From Planomonospora parontospora (GTDB taxonomy: Bacteria > Actinomycetota > Actinomycetes > Streptosporangiales > Streptosporangiaceae): DNA of 64,000 nt. Positions 17,296 to 25,059 of this stretch are shown piece after piece (positions within the stretch are counted from its first letter, which is position 1; each line of letters begins with the position of its first letter). The translations under genes and the position numbers were made by a program. The notes under the pieces were generated by a model. That model was given only the letters and a program-made list of their open reading frames with translations. It was not told the origin of the DNA and did not search any database. The stretch spans positions 1 to 64,000 of the forward strand of contig BMQD01000024.1 in assembly GCA_014647935.1 (NCBI GenBank), written 5' to 3'.

Positions 17296-17907
17296 TCAGG
17301 CGTCCGTGTCCGGGACGCCGTCCCCGGCGCCCTCGGAACCGAGCTCGCCGGGCAGCCGCACGTCGTCGACGGTGACGTTGACCTCGACGACCCGCATGCC
17401 CAGCATCCGGCTGACCGTGCGGGCCACGTTGGTCTTCACCTCGTTGGCCACGTCCATGACCACGTGGCCGTACTCGGCCACGATCGCCACGTCCACGGCG
17501 ACGGTCCGGTCCTGGACGTGGGCGCCCACACCCCGGCCGGCCCGCCGGGCGCCGGAGCGCTCCCGGTGCGCCTGCGCCAGGTGGCCGGCGTCCTCGCCCA
17601 GGTCGGCGACCCCGGTCACCTCCAGCGTGGCGAGTGCGGCGACCTTCTCGACCACCTCGTCGGCGACCTTGATCCGGCCCTTCACCACGGCCGCGGACAC
17701 CGGCTCGGGGGCCGAGGCCACGGACAGGCCGAGCGAGAACGGGCGGACGGCGGGCGCCACCGGGTCCGCCACGGGGTCCGCCACCGCGATCGCGGGCGTC
17801 ACCGCGGTCGTCTCCGCGGGGGACGCGATGTCCTCGATGCCCTCCGCGGTTCCTGCGGCTGCGACGGTGTCCTCGACGGATTCCGCGGCGGAGACGTCGG
17901 TCGTCAT
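17296..17907 (-). CDS. Asp23/Gls24 family protein
   Basis: A 203-residue protein. The Ala/Glu/Val-rich N-terminal 60 residues are low complexity. From about residue 75 the Asp23/Gls24 domain is visible: VKGRIKVADEVVEKVAALATLEVTGVADL, then VDVAIVAEYGHVVMDVANEVKTNVARTVSRMLG and VEVNVTVDDV. Family members are cell-envelope-associated and stress-linked in firmicutes; the actinobacterial role is not established. The start ATG 17907 has GAGGAG upstream. It is convergent with thrS and divergent from the HIT gene. No partner from the usual Gls24 clusters (amaP-like) is adjacent. Confidence 0.82.
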   Translation of the reverse strand: MTTDVSAAESVEDTVAAAGTAEGIEDIASPAETTAVTPAIAVADPVADPVAPAVRPFSLGLSVASAPEPVSAAVVKGRIKVADEVVEKVAALATLEVTGVADLGEDAGHLAQAHRERSGARRAGRGVGAHVQDRTVAVDVAIVAEYGHVVMDVANEVKTNVARTVSRMLGMRVVEVNVTVDDVRLPGELGSEGAGDGVPDTDA

Positions 17908-18065
17908 TGGTGCTCCTCGGCTGTGATCTGTCACGCTCGCTGGGACTCTGCCGGAATTATCCCCTGCCCCGCCGCCACAGCGGTCCCCGGCGTCCCACCG
18001 GTCGCCCCCGGGGAGCAGCGGGCAGGCGGCGGGGAGGCACCTGACCGGACGGATCCGCCGGGCAA

Positions 18066-18071
18066 TATGCT
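18066..18071 (+). promoter_or_regulatory. -10 box for a leaderless HIT-gene transcript
   Basis: TATGCT ends seven bases before ATG 18079, exactly the distance to a transcription start. No Shine-Dalgarno sequence precedes that ATG, which supports leaderless initiation and the choice of 18079 over ATG 18067. Confidence 0.5.
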
Positions 18072-18078
18072 GGCCGCC

Positions 18079-18627
18079 ATGAGCAACGAGCCAGAGCTCC
18101 AGCGGGGAGCGGGAACGCCGGACGCGTTCGAAAGGCTCTGGACCCCTCACCGGATGGCGTACATCAAGGGCGAGAACAAGCCGACCGGCTCGGGTCCGGG
18201 GGACGGCTGCCCGTTCTGTGAGATCCCGAAGCTGGACGACGAGGACGGGCTGATCGTGGCCCGGGGCGAGGCCGTCTACGCGGTCCTCAACCTCTACCCC
18301 TACAACTCCGGTCACCTGCTGATCTGCCCCTACCGGCACGTTCCGGACTACACCGACCTGAACCCCGCCGAGACCGCGGAGTTCGCCGGCTTCACCCGGC
18401 GCGGGCTGACCGCCCTGCGCAAGGCCAGCGGCGCGCAGGGCTTCAACGTCGGCATGAACCTCGGCGACGCGGCCGGCGCGGGCATCGCGGCCCACCTGCA
18501 CCAGCACGTGGTGCCCCGCTGGGGCGGCGACACCAACTTCATGCCGGTGGTCGGCCAGACCAAGGTGCTGCCTCAGTTGCTCCGCGACACCAGGTCGCTG
18601 CTGGCCGGGTGCTGGCCCGACGCGTAG
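18079..18627 (+). CDS. HIT-family nucleotide hydrolase/phosphorylase
   Basis: A 182-residue histidine-triad protein. The active-site triad is AHLHQHVVPRW near residue 140, and CPFCEIP near residue 45 resembles the cysteine motif of the AP4A-phosphorylase-like actinobacterial group that lies between thrS and the PIP synthase in mycobacteria. It is expected to split diadenosine polyphosphates or related nucleotides. Its last 55 bases overlap the 3' end of the convergent membrane-protein gene, so the two coding regions share sequence. Start 18079 is chosen because a -10 box is placed for a leaderless message. Confidence 0.88.
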   Translation: MSNEPELQRGAGTPDAFERLWTPHRMAYIKGENKPTGSGPGDGCPFCEIPKLDDEDGLIVARGEAVYAVLNLYPYNSGHLLICPYRHVPDYTDLNPAETAEFAGFTRRGLTALRKASGAQGFNVGMNLGDAAGAGIAAHLHQHVVPRWGGDTNFMPVVGQTKVLPQLLRDTRSLLAGCWPDA

Positions 18628-20786
18628 GGCGAGCCGCCGTCGCGCAGCGCCGCGACGCCCACCGAGAGCACCAGAGGCACGGCCAGTGCCAGCGCCATGG
18701 ACAGCACCGCCGCGCCCGAATCGTTGACGAGCATGCCCACCACACCGCTGACCAGCGTGCCGATCAGGCCCGCCCGCAGCGCCGGGGAGTACGCGAACGC
18801 GGCCGGCAGCACCCCGGCGGTGGCCTTCTCCGGCCGCAGCAGCGCGTAGACGAGGAACGCGAGCGCGGCCACCACGATCGGCATCAGGTTGGGGCTGAGG
18901 AGCGTGCCCACCATCGCGCCGAACTTGCGGCCGATGACGTCCAGCGCCTCGCCGCTGTAGATCTGGCCGACGAACCGGCCGAGGTGGGTCTGGGAGGCCG
19001 GCGGGCGCAGGTGGTCGAGGTAGGCGATCGCCATCACGGTGACGCCGCCCGCCGCGCAGAGCGCCCCGAGCCTGACGATCGAGACCCGCCGCTCCCCGAC
19101 GAGCAGCGCGGCCACCGCGATGCCCGGCACGAACGCGATCACGCCGCCGAAGTCGCTGCCCACGCCCGGCCAGCCGCCCAGGATCATCGCCGAGCCGCCG
19201 AGCACCGCGAAGACCGCCATCGCGGCGACCCGGCGGCCCCGGCCCACCAGCCGGTGCGCGATCGTCGCCGACAGCAGCAGCACCGAGGTGGCGAACAGCG
19301 CGAACGGGATGTTGCCCAGGCCGTAGTAGCGGGCGCCGACCACCGCCGAGTACCCCATCACGCTGTTGAGCTGCAGGGTCGTCCCGGTCAGCAGGTCGCC
19401 GGCGAGCACCGCCGCGGTCACCCCCGCCACGACCGCCAGCGGCCCGAGCGGGCTGCCCCGGCGCAGGGCGGCGCGCCGGGAGCGGGACCGGGGGCCGCCG
19501 CGCCGGCCCCGGCGGGCCACCAGCGCACGCGAGCGCGACCAGAGGAAGGGCACCGCCAGCGCCGCCGCCGCCAGCAGCAGCGCGCAGACCGCGATCCCCG
19601 CGGCCAGGGAGAGCACCGGCGTCCCGGCGCGGTGCCAGTCGGTGAGGTTGACCAGGTACGTCGAGACCGGGAGCGAGGCGAGGACGAGGGCGGCCAGCCG
19701 TACCCGGCCCAGCCCGCGCCCCCGGCGCAGCAGCAGGAAGGCGGTGGCGTAGAAGACGACCTGGAGCACGGCGACGGTGGTGAAGAAGGCGCCGCCGATC
19801 TCCCGGATCGCCTGACCGGCCACGTCGGCGTCGTGCAGCTCGGCCCGCGCCGCCGCGATCCCGCCGGTACGGCCCGCACCCGCCGCCCAGGGCGTGCCGA
19901 CCACCGACGGCGGCACCGGGACACCGGTCACGGAGAGCATGGTGGCCGTGATGTCCGGCAGGATCGTGACGTCCTCGCGGTGGGTGGAGGCCGCGCCGAG
20001 GAACCGGTCCCGGACCTCCGTCCCGGCGCGCATCAGAGCCACCCGCAGGTGCGGCTGCGCGCCGTGGTCGGACAGCCCCGCCAGCAGCACGGTGGTGTCC
20101 TCGGGGAGCGCGCTGAGCACCGCGCCGGTCTTGACGTCGGCCCGCCGCAGCGCGTCCGCGCGCTGCTGCGGGGTGAGGGCGTCCTCGACGGCGGGCAGCC
20201 GCCCGTCGCCCAGGTAGGGCCGGATCAGGTCGTCCACGTCGACCGCGGCCACCCGGCACGCGGCGAGGGCGTCCGCCCGGATCTGGGCGGGTGAGGGCGC
20301 GTAGCGGTCCACCTTCCCCGTCCGGTCGGCGAGGGCCAGCGCCGCCCCCGGGCCGACCGCCAGCGTGCAGTCCCCCGCGGCGTGCACGGCCTCGCCGAGG
20401 GTCCCGGAGTTCCGCTGCCCGGCCACCTCGAGCAGGTAGTCGTAGCCGGGGATGACCGCGCCGCCGCCGTCGGTGGGCTCGGGCACCGGGGGGAGGCCGC
20501 AGGCGTAGCCCACGGCGGACCTGATCCCGGCCGAGACCGTCAGCCACGCGTCGTAGGGGCAGGTCACCCGGCCCACCGCGCGGACCGACAGCGAGCCGGC
20601 CGCGCTCTGCGCGGCCAGCTGCCACAGGTTGGGCGTGTCCTCCGGATCGAGGTCGCTCCAGCGCAGGCCGGGCACCCCGATCAGCACCACCCGTTCGTCG
20701 GCGGAGGCGGCCGTGGCGGTGGCCTGCGCCGCTCCCGGCCACAGCACGCCCAGGAGCAGCGCGAATGCGAGCAGCGTACGCCTCAC
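18573..20786 (-). CDS. Large membrane protein with alkaline-phosphatase-like ectodomain
   Basis: A 737-residue protein. GTG 20786, with GAGGAGGTCACCG upstream, opens a signal sequence (TLLAFALLLGVLWPGAAQA). Residues from about 25 to 330 look like an alkaline-phosphatase/sulfatase-superfamily domain: VVLIGVPGLRWSDLD, TPNLWQLAAQSAAGSLSVRA, TVLLAGLSDHGAQPHLRVALM and ILPDITATMLSVTGVPVP. They are followed by about ten transmembrane helices to the C-terminus. The catalytic metal ligands are not fully evident, so the activity is uncertain; an envelope lipid- or polymer-modifying role is possible. Its 3' end overlaps the HIT gene. Confidence 0.75.
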   Translation of the reverse strand: MRRTLLAFALLLGVLWPGAAQATATAASADERVVLIGVPGLRWSDLDPEDTPNLWQLAAQSAAGSLSVRAVGRVTCPYDAWLTVSAGIRSAVGYACGLPPVPEPTDGGGAVIPGYDYLLEVAGQRNSGTLGEAVHAAGDCTLAVGPGAALALADRTGKVDRYAPSPAQIRADALAACRVAAVDVDDLIRPYLGDGRLPAVEDALTPQQRADALRRADVKTGAVLSALPEDTTVLLAGLSDHGAQPHLRVALMRAGTEVRDRFLGAASTHREDVTILPDITATMLSVTGVPVPPSVVGTPWAAGAGRTGGIAAARAELHDADVAGQAIREIGGAFFTTVAVLQVVFYATAFLLLRRGRGLGRVRLAALVLASLPVSTYLVNLTDWHRAGTPVLSLAAGIAVCALLLAAAALAVPFLWSRSRALVARRGRRGGPRSRSRRAALRRGSPLGPLAVVAGVTAAVLAGDLLTGTTLQLNSVMGYSAVVGARYYGLGNIPFALFATSVLLLSATIAHRLVGRGRRVAAMAVFAVLGGSAMILGGWPGVGSDFGGVIAFVPGIAVAALLVGERRVSIVRLGALCAAGGVTVMAIAYLDHLRPPASQTHLGRFVGQIYSGEALDVIGRKFGAMVGTLLSPNLMPIVVAALAFLVYALLRPEKATAGVLPAAFAYSPALRAGLIGTLVSGVVGMLVNDSGAAVLSMALALAVPLVLSVGVAALRDGGSPYASGQHPASSDLVSRSN

Positions 20787-20966
20787 CGGTGACCTCCTCA
20801 GGCCCTGCGGCCCCGTTCCCACATCGACTGCTCGCACCGTAGGGGAAGATCGCGCGCCGGTCCATCGGATCCAGCGAAGGGACCGCCGGGTTCACCCAGT
20901 AGGGGAATCGCCTGCCTGTCACAGTTTTCTGCTTGAAACGGGCAGGGCTTGTCCGTCGCCCACCTG

Positions 20967-22511
20967 TCAGGTTCTGGAGTCGGCTGCACGGAGTACCGAA
21001 GTCGCCTGCACCTCGGTGTACGAGGGCGCACTGAGGTCCGTCGACCGGCCGTCGCGGATGTCGGTCGCCGTGGTCACGGCCGCCGCCAGCGCTCTGCGGT
21101 AAAGCAGCGAACCGAGACTGATCCTGCGCACGCCCAGCGCGGCCAGCTCGGTAAGGTCGGGGCCGGTCGGTGCGTACAGGATGTTCAGCGGCACGACGAG
21201 GGCCCCTATCAGGGCGGTGATCCCGTCCGGATCCGACAGGCCCGGCACGAACACCCCGTCCGCCCCAGCCTGTTCGTAGACCGCGAGGCGCTCTGCGGTC
21301 TCCTCCTCCTGGCATCCGAGCCAGTGTGTGTCGGTACGGGCGTTCACGAACAGCGCGGGTACGGCGGCTTTGACGGCAGCGATCTTCGCGGCATGCAGCT
21401 CGACGGAAGCGAGGGTGCCGTCCGAGCGGCCGTCTTCAAGGTTGATCCCCGCCGCGCCGGCGTCGTACAGCCGTCGCGCCAGTTCGGCCACCTCCTCCGG
21501 GTCGTCACTGAAACCGCCTTCGGCATCGACGGTGAACAGGAAAGTGCCCCGCCCGAGTCGGCGGGCCAGCGCCACGGTCGCCGCTGCGGTGGCGGCCGCT
21601 CCGTCCGGCAGGCCGAGGGCCGCGGCCACGCCCAGGCTGGTGGTGCCGATCGCGTTGAAGCCCTGGGCCGCAAGGGCGGCGGCGGAGGCGTAGTCCCAGG
21701 CGTTGGGCAGCAGCAGCGGGGCGGCTTGATGGTGCAGATGGGCGAATGCGGTCAGCGGTCGCTGGAGGAGGCCGTTGGCCAGGGCGAGAGCGTGGGCTCG
21801 GCCGGGGCAGACCCTGGGCGGGGCGCCGAAAGTGACCGGTACGGGATGCGCACTCTGTGCGGCTGCCAGATCCAAGAGCACCACATCGCCATCGGCGATG
21901 TCCTGTCCGGCGACGCGGGTGGCACGGACGGCGATGCGACGCATGGTTCGCACCGGTGGAGTCTCCCGGAGCACCCGCGCCAGCGGTACGTTGCCGCCGG
22001 CCGCGGCATCGACCAGTGCCGCCGTCGCCGCGCACGCCTGCACCAGCAGTCCGATGCGGTTGGCTGCGGCCTCCAAAGCGGACTCGTCCGCGTCCTCCGG
22101 CGCCAGCAGCGCCACCAGCCGGGCCACAGCCTCGTCCGCGGCCGGATCCGCACCCCCGAAGTATGCCCCGGCCACGATGGTCACTGCCTCCGCGACCTCT
22201 CTGGGCTGCGGCATCTCCAGGGCCTCGGCGAGGGCATGAACCAGCCGCACCCGGACCTCCCCGTCAGTGCCGGCCGCCACTGCGCTCCACAGCGCGGCGG
22301 GCTCCAGCCGGGCGAGTTCGGTCTCCACGAAGGCTCTGCGCCGCCGATGAGGCTCACCGGAACTGAATCGGGCCACGGTGGCCCGCAGCCACGCGACACT
22401 CGCCCCTACGGGACCGCCGTCCGCTGCGGGCAGCTCGGGGACCAGCGCCGGGTCGGCAAGCGCCGCGCGCACGTCCGTATGACGGGCGAATTCATGCATC
22501 GTGTGCGTCAT
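20967..22511 (-). CDS. P450-like domain fused to a PEP mutase/isocitrate lyase-like domain
   Basis: This 514-residue protein has two unrelated halves. Residues 1-250 resemble the distal part of a bacterial P450, much shorter than a normal one (about 400). A helix-I-like segment LLVQACAATAAL and a heme-loop FGAPPRVCPGRAHALALA with candidate ligand Cys235 are visible. The helix-K Glu of ExxR is replaced (RVLR, 179-182). Residues 255-495 are a TIM-barrel of the PEP mutase/2-methylisocitrate lyase family: PLLLPNAWDYASAAAL, TVDAEGGFSDDPEE, INLEDG and NARTDT. The lyase KKCGH loop is not seen. The start is ATG 22511; ATG 22499 is a possible alternative. It is divergent from an ArsR-type regulator. 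The function is unknown. Confidence 0.8.
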   Translation of the reverse strand: MTHTMHEFARHTDVRAALADPALVPELPAADGGPVGASVAWLRATVARFSSGEPHRRRRAFVETELARLEPAALWSAVAAGTDGEVRVRLVHALAEALEMPQPREVAEAVTIVAGAYFGGADPAADEAVARLVALLAPEDADESALEAAANRIGLLVQACAATAALVDAAAGGNVPLARVLRETPPVRTMRRIAVRATRVAGQDIADGDVVLLDLAAAQSAHPVPVTFGAPPRVCPGRAHALALANGLLQRPLTAFAHLHHQAAPLLLPNAWDYASAAALAAQGFNAIGTTSLGVAAALGLPDGAAATAAATVALARRLGRGTFLFTVDAEGGFSDDPEEVAELARRLYDAGAAGINLEDGRSDGTLASVELHAAKIAAVKAAVPALFVNARTDTHWLGCQEEETAERLAVYEQAGADGVFVPGLSDPDGITALIGALVVPLNILYAPTGPDLTELAALGVRRISLGSLLYRRALAAAVTTATDIRDGRSTDLSAPSYTEVQATSVLRAADSRT

Positions 22512-22513
22512 GG

Positions 22514-22527
22514 ACCTGACGCTAGGT
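22514..22527. promoter_or_regulatory. Partial dyad between the fusion gene and its divergent regulator
   Basis: ACCTGACGCTAGGT has dyad symmetry at 10 of 14 bases (outer arms ACCT/AGGT) and lies immediately upstream of the fusion gene start, inside the 65-base divergent gap. It could be the site for the neighbouring ArsR-type protein; the symmetry is modest. Confidence 0.35.
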
Positions 22528-22576
22528 GCGGAACAGTTCGGCGCCGCCCGAACCATCCCTGCGGCATCATGGCGGC

Positions 22577-23251
22577 ATGCCTTCGCTCGCCGAGACCGCC
22601 GGCCTGTTCGCCGACCGCACCAGGTCGGTCTTCTGCCAAGCACTGCTTGACGGACGTGCCTGGACGGCGGGCGAGCTCGCCCGGTATGCAGGAGTGCGAC
22701 CCTCCACCGCCAGCGAGCAGCTTTCCCTCCTCATCAAGGGGGGAGTGCTGACCGAGGAACGCCAGGGCCGACACCGCTACGTCCGGCTGGCAGGCCCCGA
22801 GGCTGCCGCCCTCGTCGAGGCCCTCGCCTCGTACGCTCCGGACACTGCGCGTCCGCAGAATCTACGCGAATCGGTTCGGCTCAGCGCCGAAGCCCGCGCC
22901 CGCACCTGCTACGACCATCTGGCGGGGCAGCTGGGCGTGGTCCTGGCAGACGCAATGATCGCCCGAGGGCTGGTCGCCACCGACTCCGGGACCGCCGTCA
23001 CCGCGGCAGGTCGGGCATGGCTGGCCGACGCCCTGGGATACGAGCAGCCCCCGGGCGCCCGGCGCCCCTTGGTACGGAACTGCCTGGACTGGACGGAGCG
23101 TCGACCGCATCTCGCCGGAGCGCTGGGCGCGGCCTTGTGCGCCACGGCATTGCAGCGGCAGTGGTTGCGGCGGGTCGGCTCCGGGCGCGCGGTGGAGGTG
23201 ACGCCGCAGGGCACCGGGGCGTTCCGCGACCTGCTGGCGGTGACGGTCTAG
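22577..23251 (+). CDS. ArsR-type winged-helix regulator
   Basis: A 224-residue regulator. The N-terminal 80 residues form a winged helix: FCQALLDGRAWTAGELARYAGVRPSTASEQLSLLIKGGVLTEERQGRHRYVRLAG, of the ArsR type. The remaining 140 residues form a helical C-terminal domain seen in longer ArsR-like proteins, with a small cysteine set (YDHLAGQ, RNCLDWTERRPHLAGALGAALC). That is a different arrangement from classical metal-binding ArsR. The start ATG 22577 has only a weak ribosome site. It is divergent from the P450-like/PEP-mutase-like fusion and probably controls it and itself; the ligand is unknown. Codon use is slightly less GC-biased than in its core neighbours. Confidence 0.82.
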   Translation: MPSLAETAGLFADRTRSVFCQALLDGRAWTAGELARYAGVRPSTASEQLSLLIKGGVLTEERQGRHRYVRLAGPEAAALVEALASYAPDTARPQNLRESVRLSAEARARTCYDHLAGQLGVVLADAMIARGLVATDSGTAVTAAGRAWLADALGYEQPPGARRPLVRNCLDWTERRPHLAGALGAALCATALQRQWLRRVGSGRAVEVTPQGTGAFRDLLAVTV

Positions 23252-23335
23252 GCACCCAGGGAGCGGAGGAGTCACCGCAAGCCGGTTTCGCCAGGGGAAG
23301 GCCGTCCGGCACCCGCCACCCGGGCGGCCTGCCCG

Positions 23336-24931
23336 TCAGGGCAGGATCGCCCGGGTGGCCGCGCTCTCGTTGTGCAGCCGGTCCAGGGCGGAGACGAGGT
23401 AGGTCCCGCCGCCGGTGACGGGCAGGCTCTGGCGCGCGCCGGAGGCCGCGGGCACCACCGCCACCAGGTTGCGGGCGTCGGCCACCGAGCAGGCGTCCAC
23501 GCCGCCGGAGGCGACCCGGTAGACCGCGTAGGCGCGGGCCCCGGGGGAGGACTTCCAGGACAGCTTGGCCGCCCGGAGCCTGACGTCGGCGGGCTGGGCC
23601 GGCGCCGCGCCGCCCAGGCCCTTGATGAGGGGCATCAGGGCGGGCCGGGAGTAGTGGGCCTTGGCGATCCGGTCCATCGCGCCGAGCGGGTTGGTGCGGA
23701 CCTGGGTGGCGCTGAAGTAGACGTCGCCGCGGACCTCGGGGTGCTTGCGGTTGCGGGTCAGGTGGGCGGGGAGCTCGCCGGGCTTGGTCCAGGCCGGGGT
23801 GTCGGTGGTCCCGACGCGGTAGAGGGCCTGGCCGATGTACAGGTGCACGCCGGTGCCCTCGACCTGCCTGGCCCACCACGGCATCAGCACGTCGTAGTCG
23901 GCGACCCGGAAGCCGCGCGGCCAGTACAGCTGCGGCATGACGTAGTCGACCGTGCCCTTGCGGATCCAGTGGCGGGCGTCGGCGTAGATGGAGTCGTAGG
24001 CGGACATGCCGCTGGTCGCCGACCCGGCCGGGTCGTTGGACTTGTTGCGCCAGATGCCGAACGGGCTGATGCCGAACTTCACGTGCTTCTTGGTCTCGTG
24101 CACGGCCGCGTCCACCTGGGCGACCAGCTTGTTGACGTTGGCGCGCCGCCAGTCGGCGAGCTTCGCGCCGTTGCCGTACCTGGCGAAGGCGGCGCCGTCC
24201 TTGAACCTCGTGCCCCGGCCGGGGTAGGGGTAGAAGTAGTCGTCGAAGTGCACGCCGTCGATGTCGTAGCGCCTGACCACGTCCTTGATGACGGTGGTGA
24301 CGTGGTCGCGGACCGCGGGCAGGCCGGGGTTGTAGTAGAGGCGGCCCTCGTGCTTGACGACCCAGTCGGGGTGCACGCGGGCGGGGTGGGAGGCGGGCAG
24401 CGCGCTCACGTCGGCGTCGTAGGCCGCGCGGTAGGGGTTGAACCAGGCGTGGAACTCCATGCCGCGCTTGTGGGCCTCGTCGATGAGGAAGGGCATCGGG
24501 TCCCAGCCCGGGTCCTTGCCCGCCGTACCGGTCAGGAACTTCGACCACGGCTCCAGGCCCGACCTGTAGAGCGCGTCGGAGGCCGGGCGGACCTGGAGGA
24601 AGACCGCGTTGATCCGGCGCTCGGCCGCGCTGTCGAGGAGCTTGACGTAGTCGGCCTTCTGCCGGGCGACCGATTGGCCGGTGCGCACCGGCCAGTCGAT
24701 GTTGTTCACCGTGGCGATCCAGATCCCGCGCAGCTGCCGCTTGGGGTATCGCGCGTCGGTACGGCACTGCGCGGCCGCGGTGGTGGCGGTGGCGAGCTCG
24801 GAGGCCGCGCCGGGGGCGGCGGCGGCCTTCCGCTGTTCGGCGGCCCCGTCCTGGGGCCCGAAGGTGTAGGCGGCACCGAGCGTGACGGCGGAGAGGGCGG
24901 CGGCTGCAAGCAGTGGTCGTCCGGATCGCAT
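23336..24931 (-). CDS. Secreted GHL10 family glycoside hydrolase-like protein
   Basis: A 531-residue secreted protein. The signal peptide is PLLAAAALSAVTLGAAYTFG, followed by an Ala-rich linker to about residue 50. The main body (60-400) is a glycosyl-hydrolase-like 10 barrel (the former DUF187 family): QLRGIWIATVNNIDWP, INAVFLQVRPASDALY, HAWFNPYRAAYD, IDGVHFDDYFYPYP and VDYVMPQLYWPRGF. The C-terminal 100 residues form a fibronectin-III-like domain (LRAAKLSWKSSPGARAYAVYR). Family members act on cell-envelope or peptidoglycan-linked glycans by inference from structure; no substrate can be named. There is no clear ribosome site before ATG 24931. Confidence 0.86.
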   Translation of the reverse strand: MRSGRPLLAAAALSAVTLGAAYTFGPQDGAAEQRKAAAAPGAASELATATTAAAQCRTDARYPKRQLRGIWIATVNNIDWPVRTGQSVARQKADYVKLLDSAAERRINAVFLQVRPASDALYRSGLEPWSKFLTGTAGKDPGWDPMPFLIDEAHKRGMEFHAWFNPYRAAYDADVSALPASHPARVHPDWVVKHEGRLYYNPGLPAVRDHVTTVIKDVVRRYDIDGVHFDDYFYPYPGRGTRFKDGAAFARYGNGAKLADWRRANVNKLVAQVDAAVHETKKHVKFGISPFGIWRNKSNDPAGSATSGMSAYDSIYADARHWIRKGTVDYVMPQLYWPRGFRVADYDVLMPWWARQVEGTGVHLYIGQALYRVGTTDTPAWTKPGELPAHLTRNRKHPEVRGDVYFSATQVRTNPLGAMDRIAKAHYSRPALMPLIKGLGGAAPAQPADVRLRAAKLSWKSSPGARAYAVYRVASGGVDACSVADARNLVAVVPAASGARQSLPVTGGGTYLVSALDRLHNESAATRAILP

Positions 24932-25059
24932 GGACCACAGTGTGTCATCGGGAGCGCGATGCTCCGGCCGGAAAAAAGAAATCGATTCGTGATGTTCGTG
25001 TTACAGGAGTGCCTTTCCGGGAGGCGTGAGGCGGATGGTCACACCTCCCGGGAGGCCGG

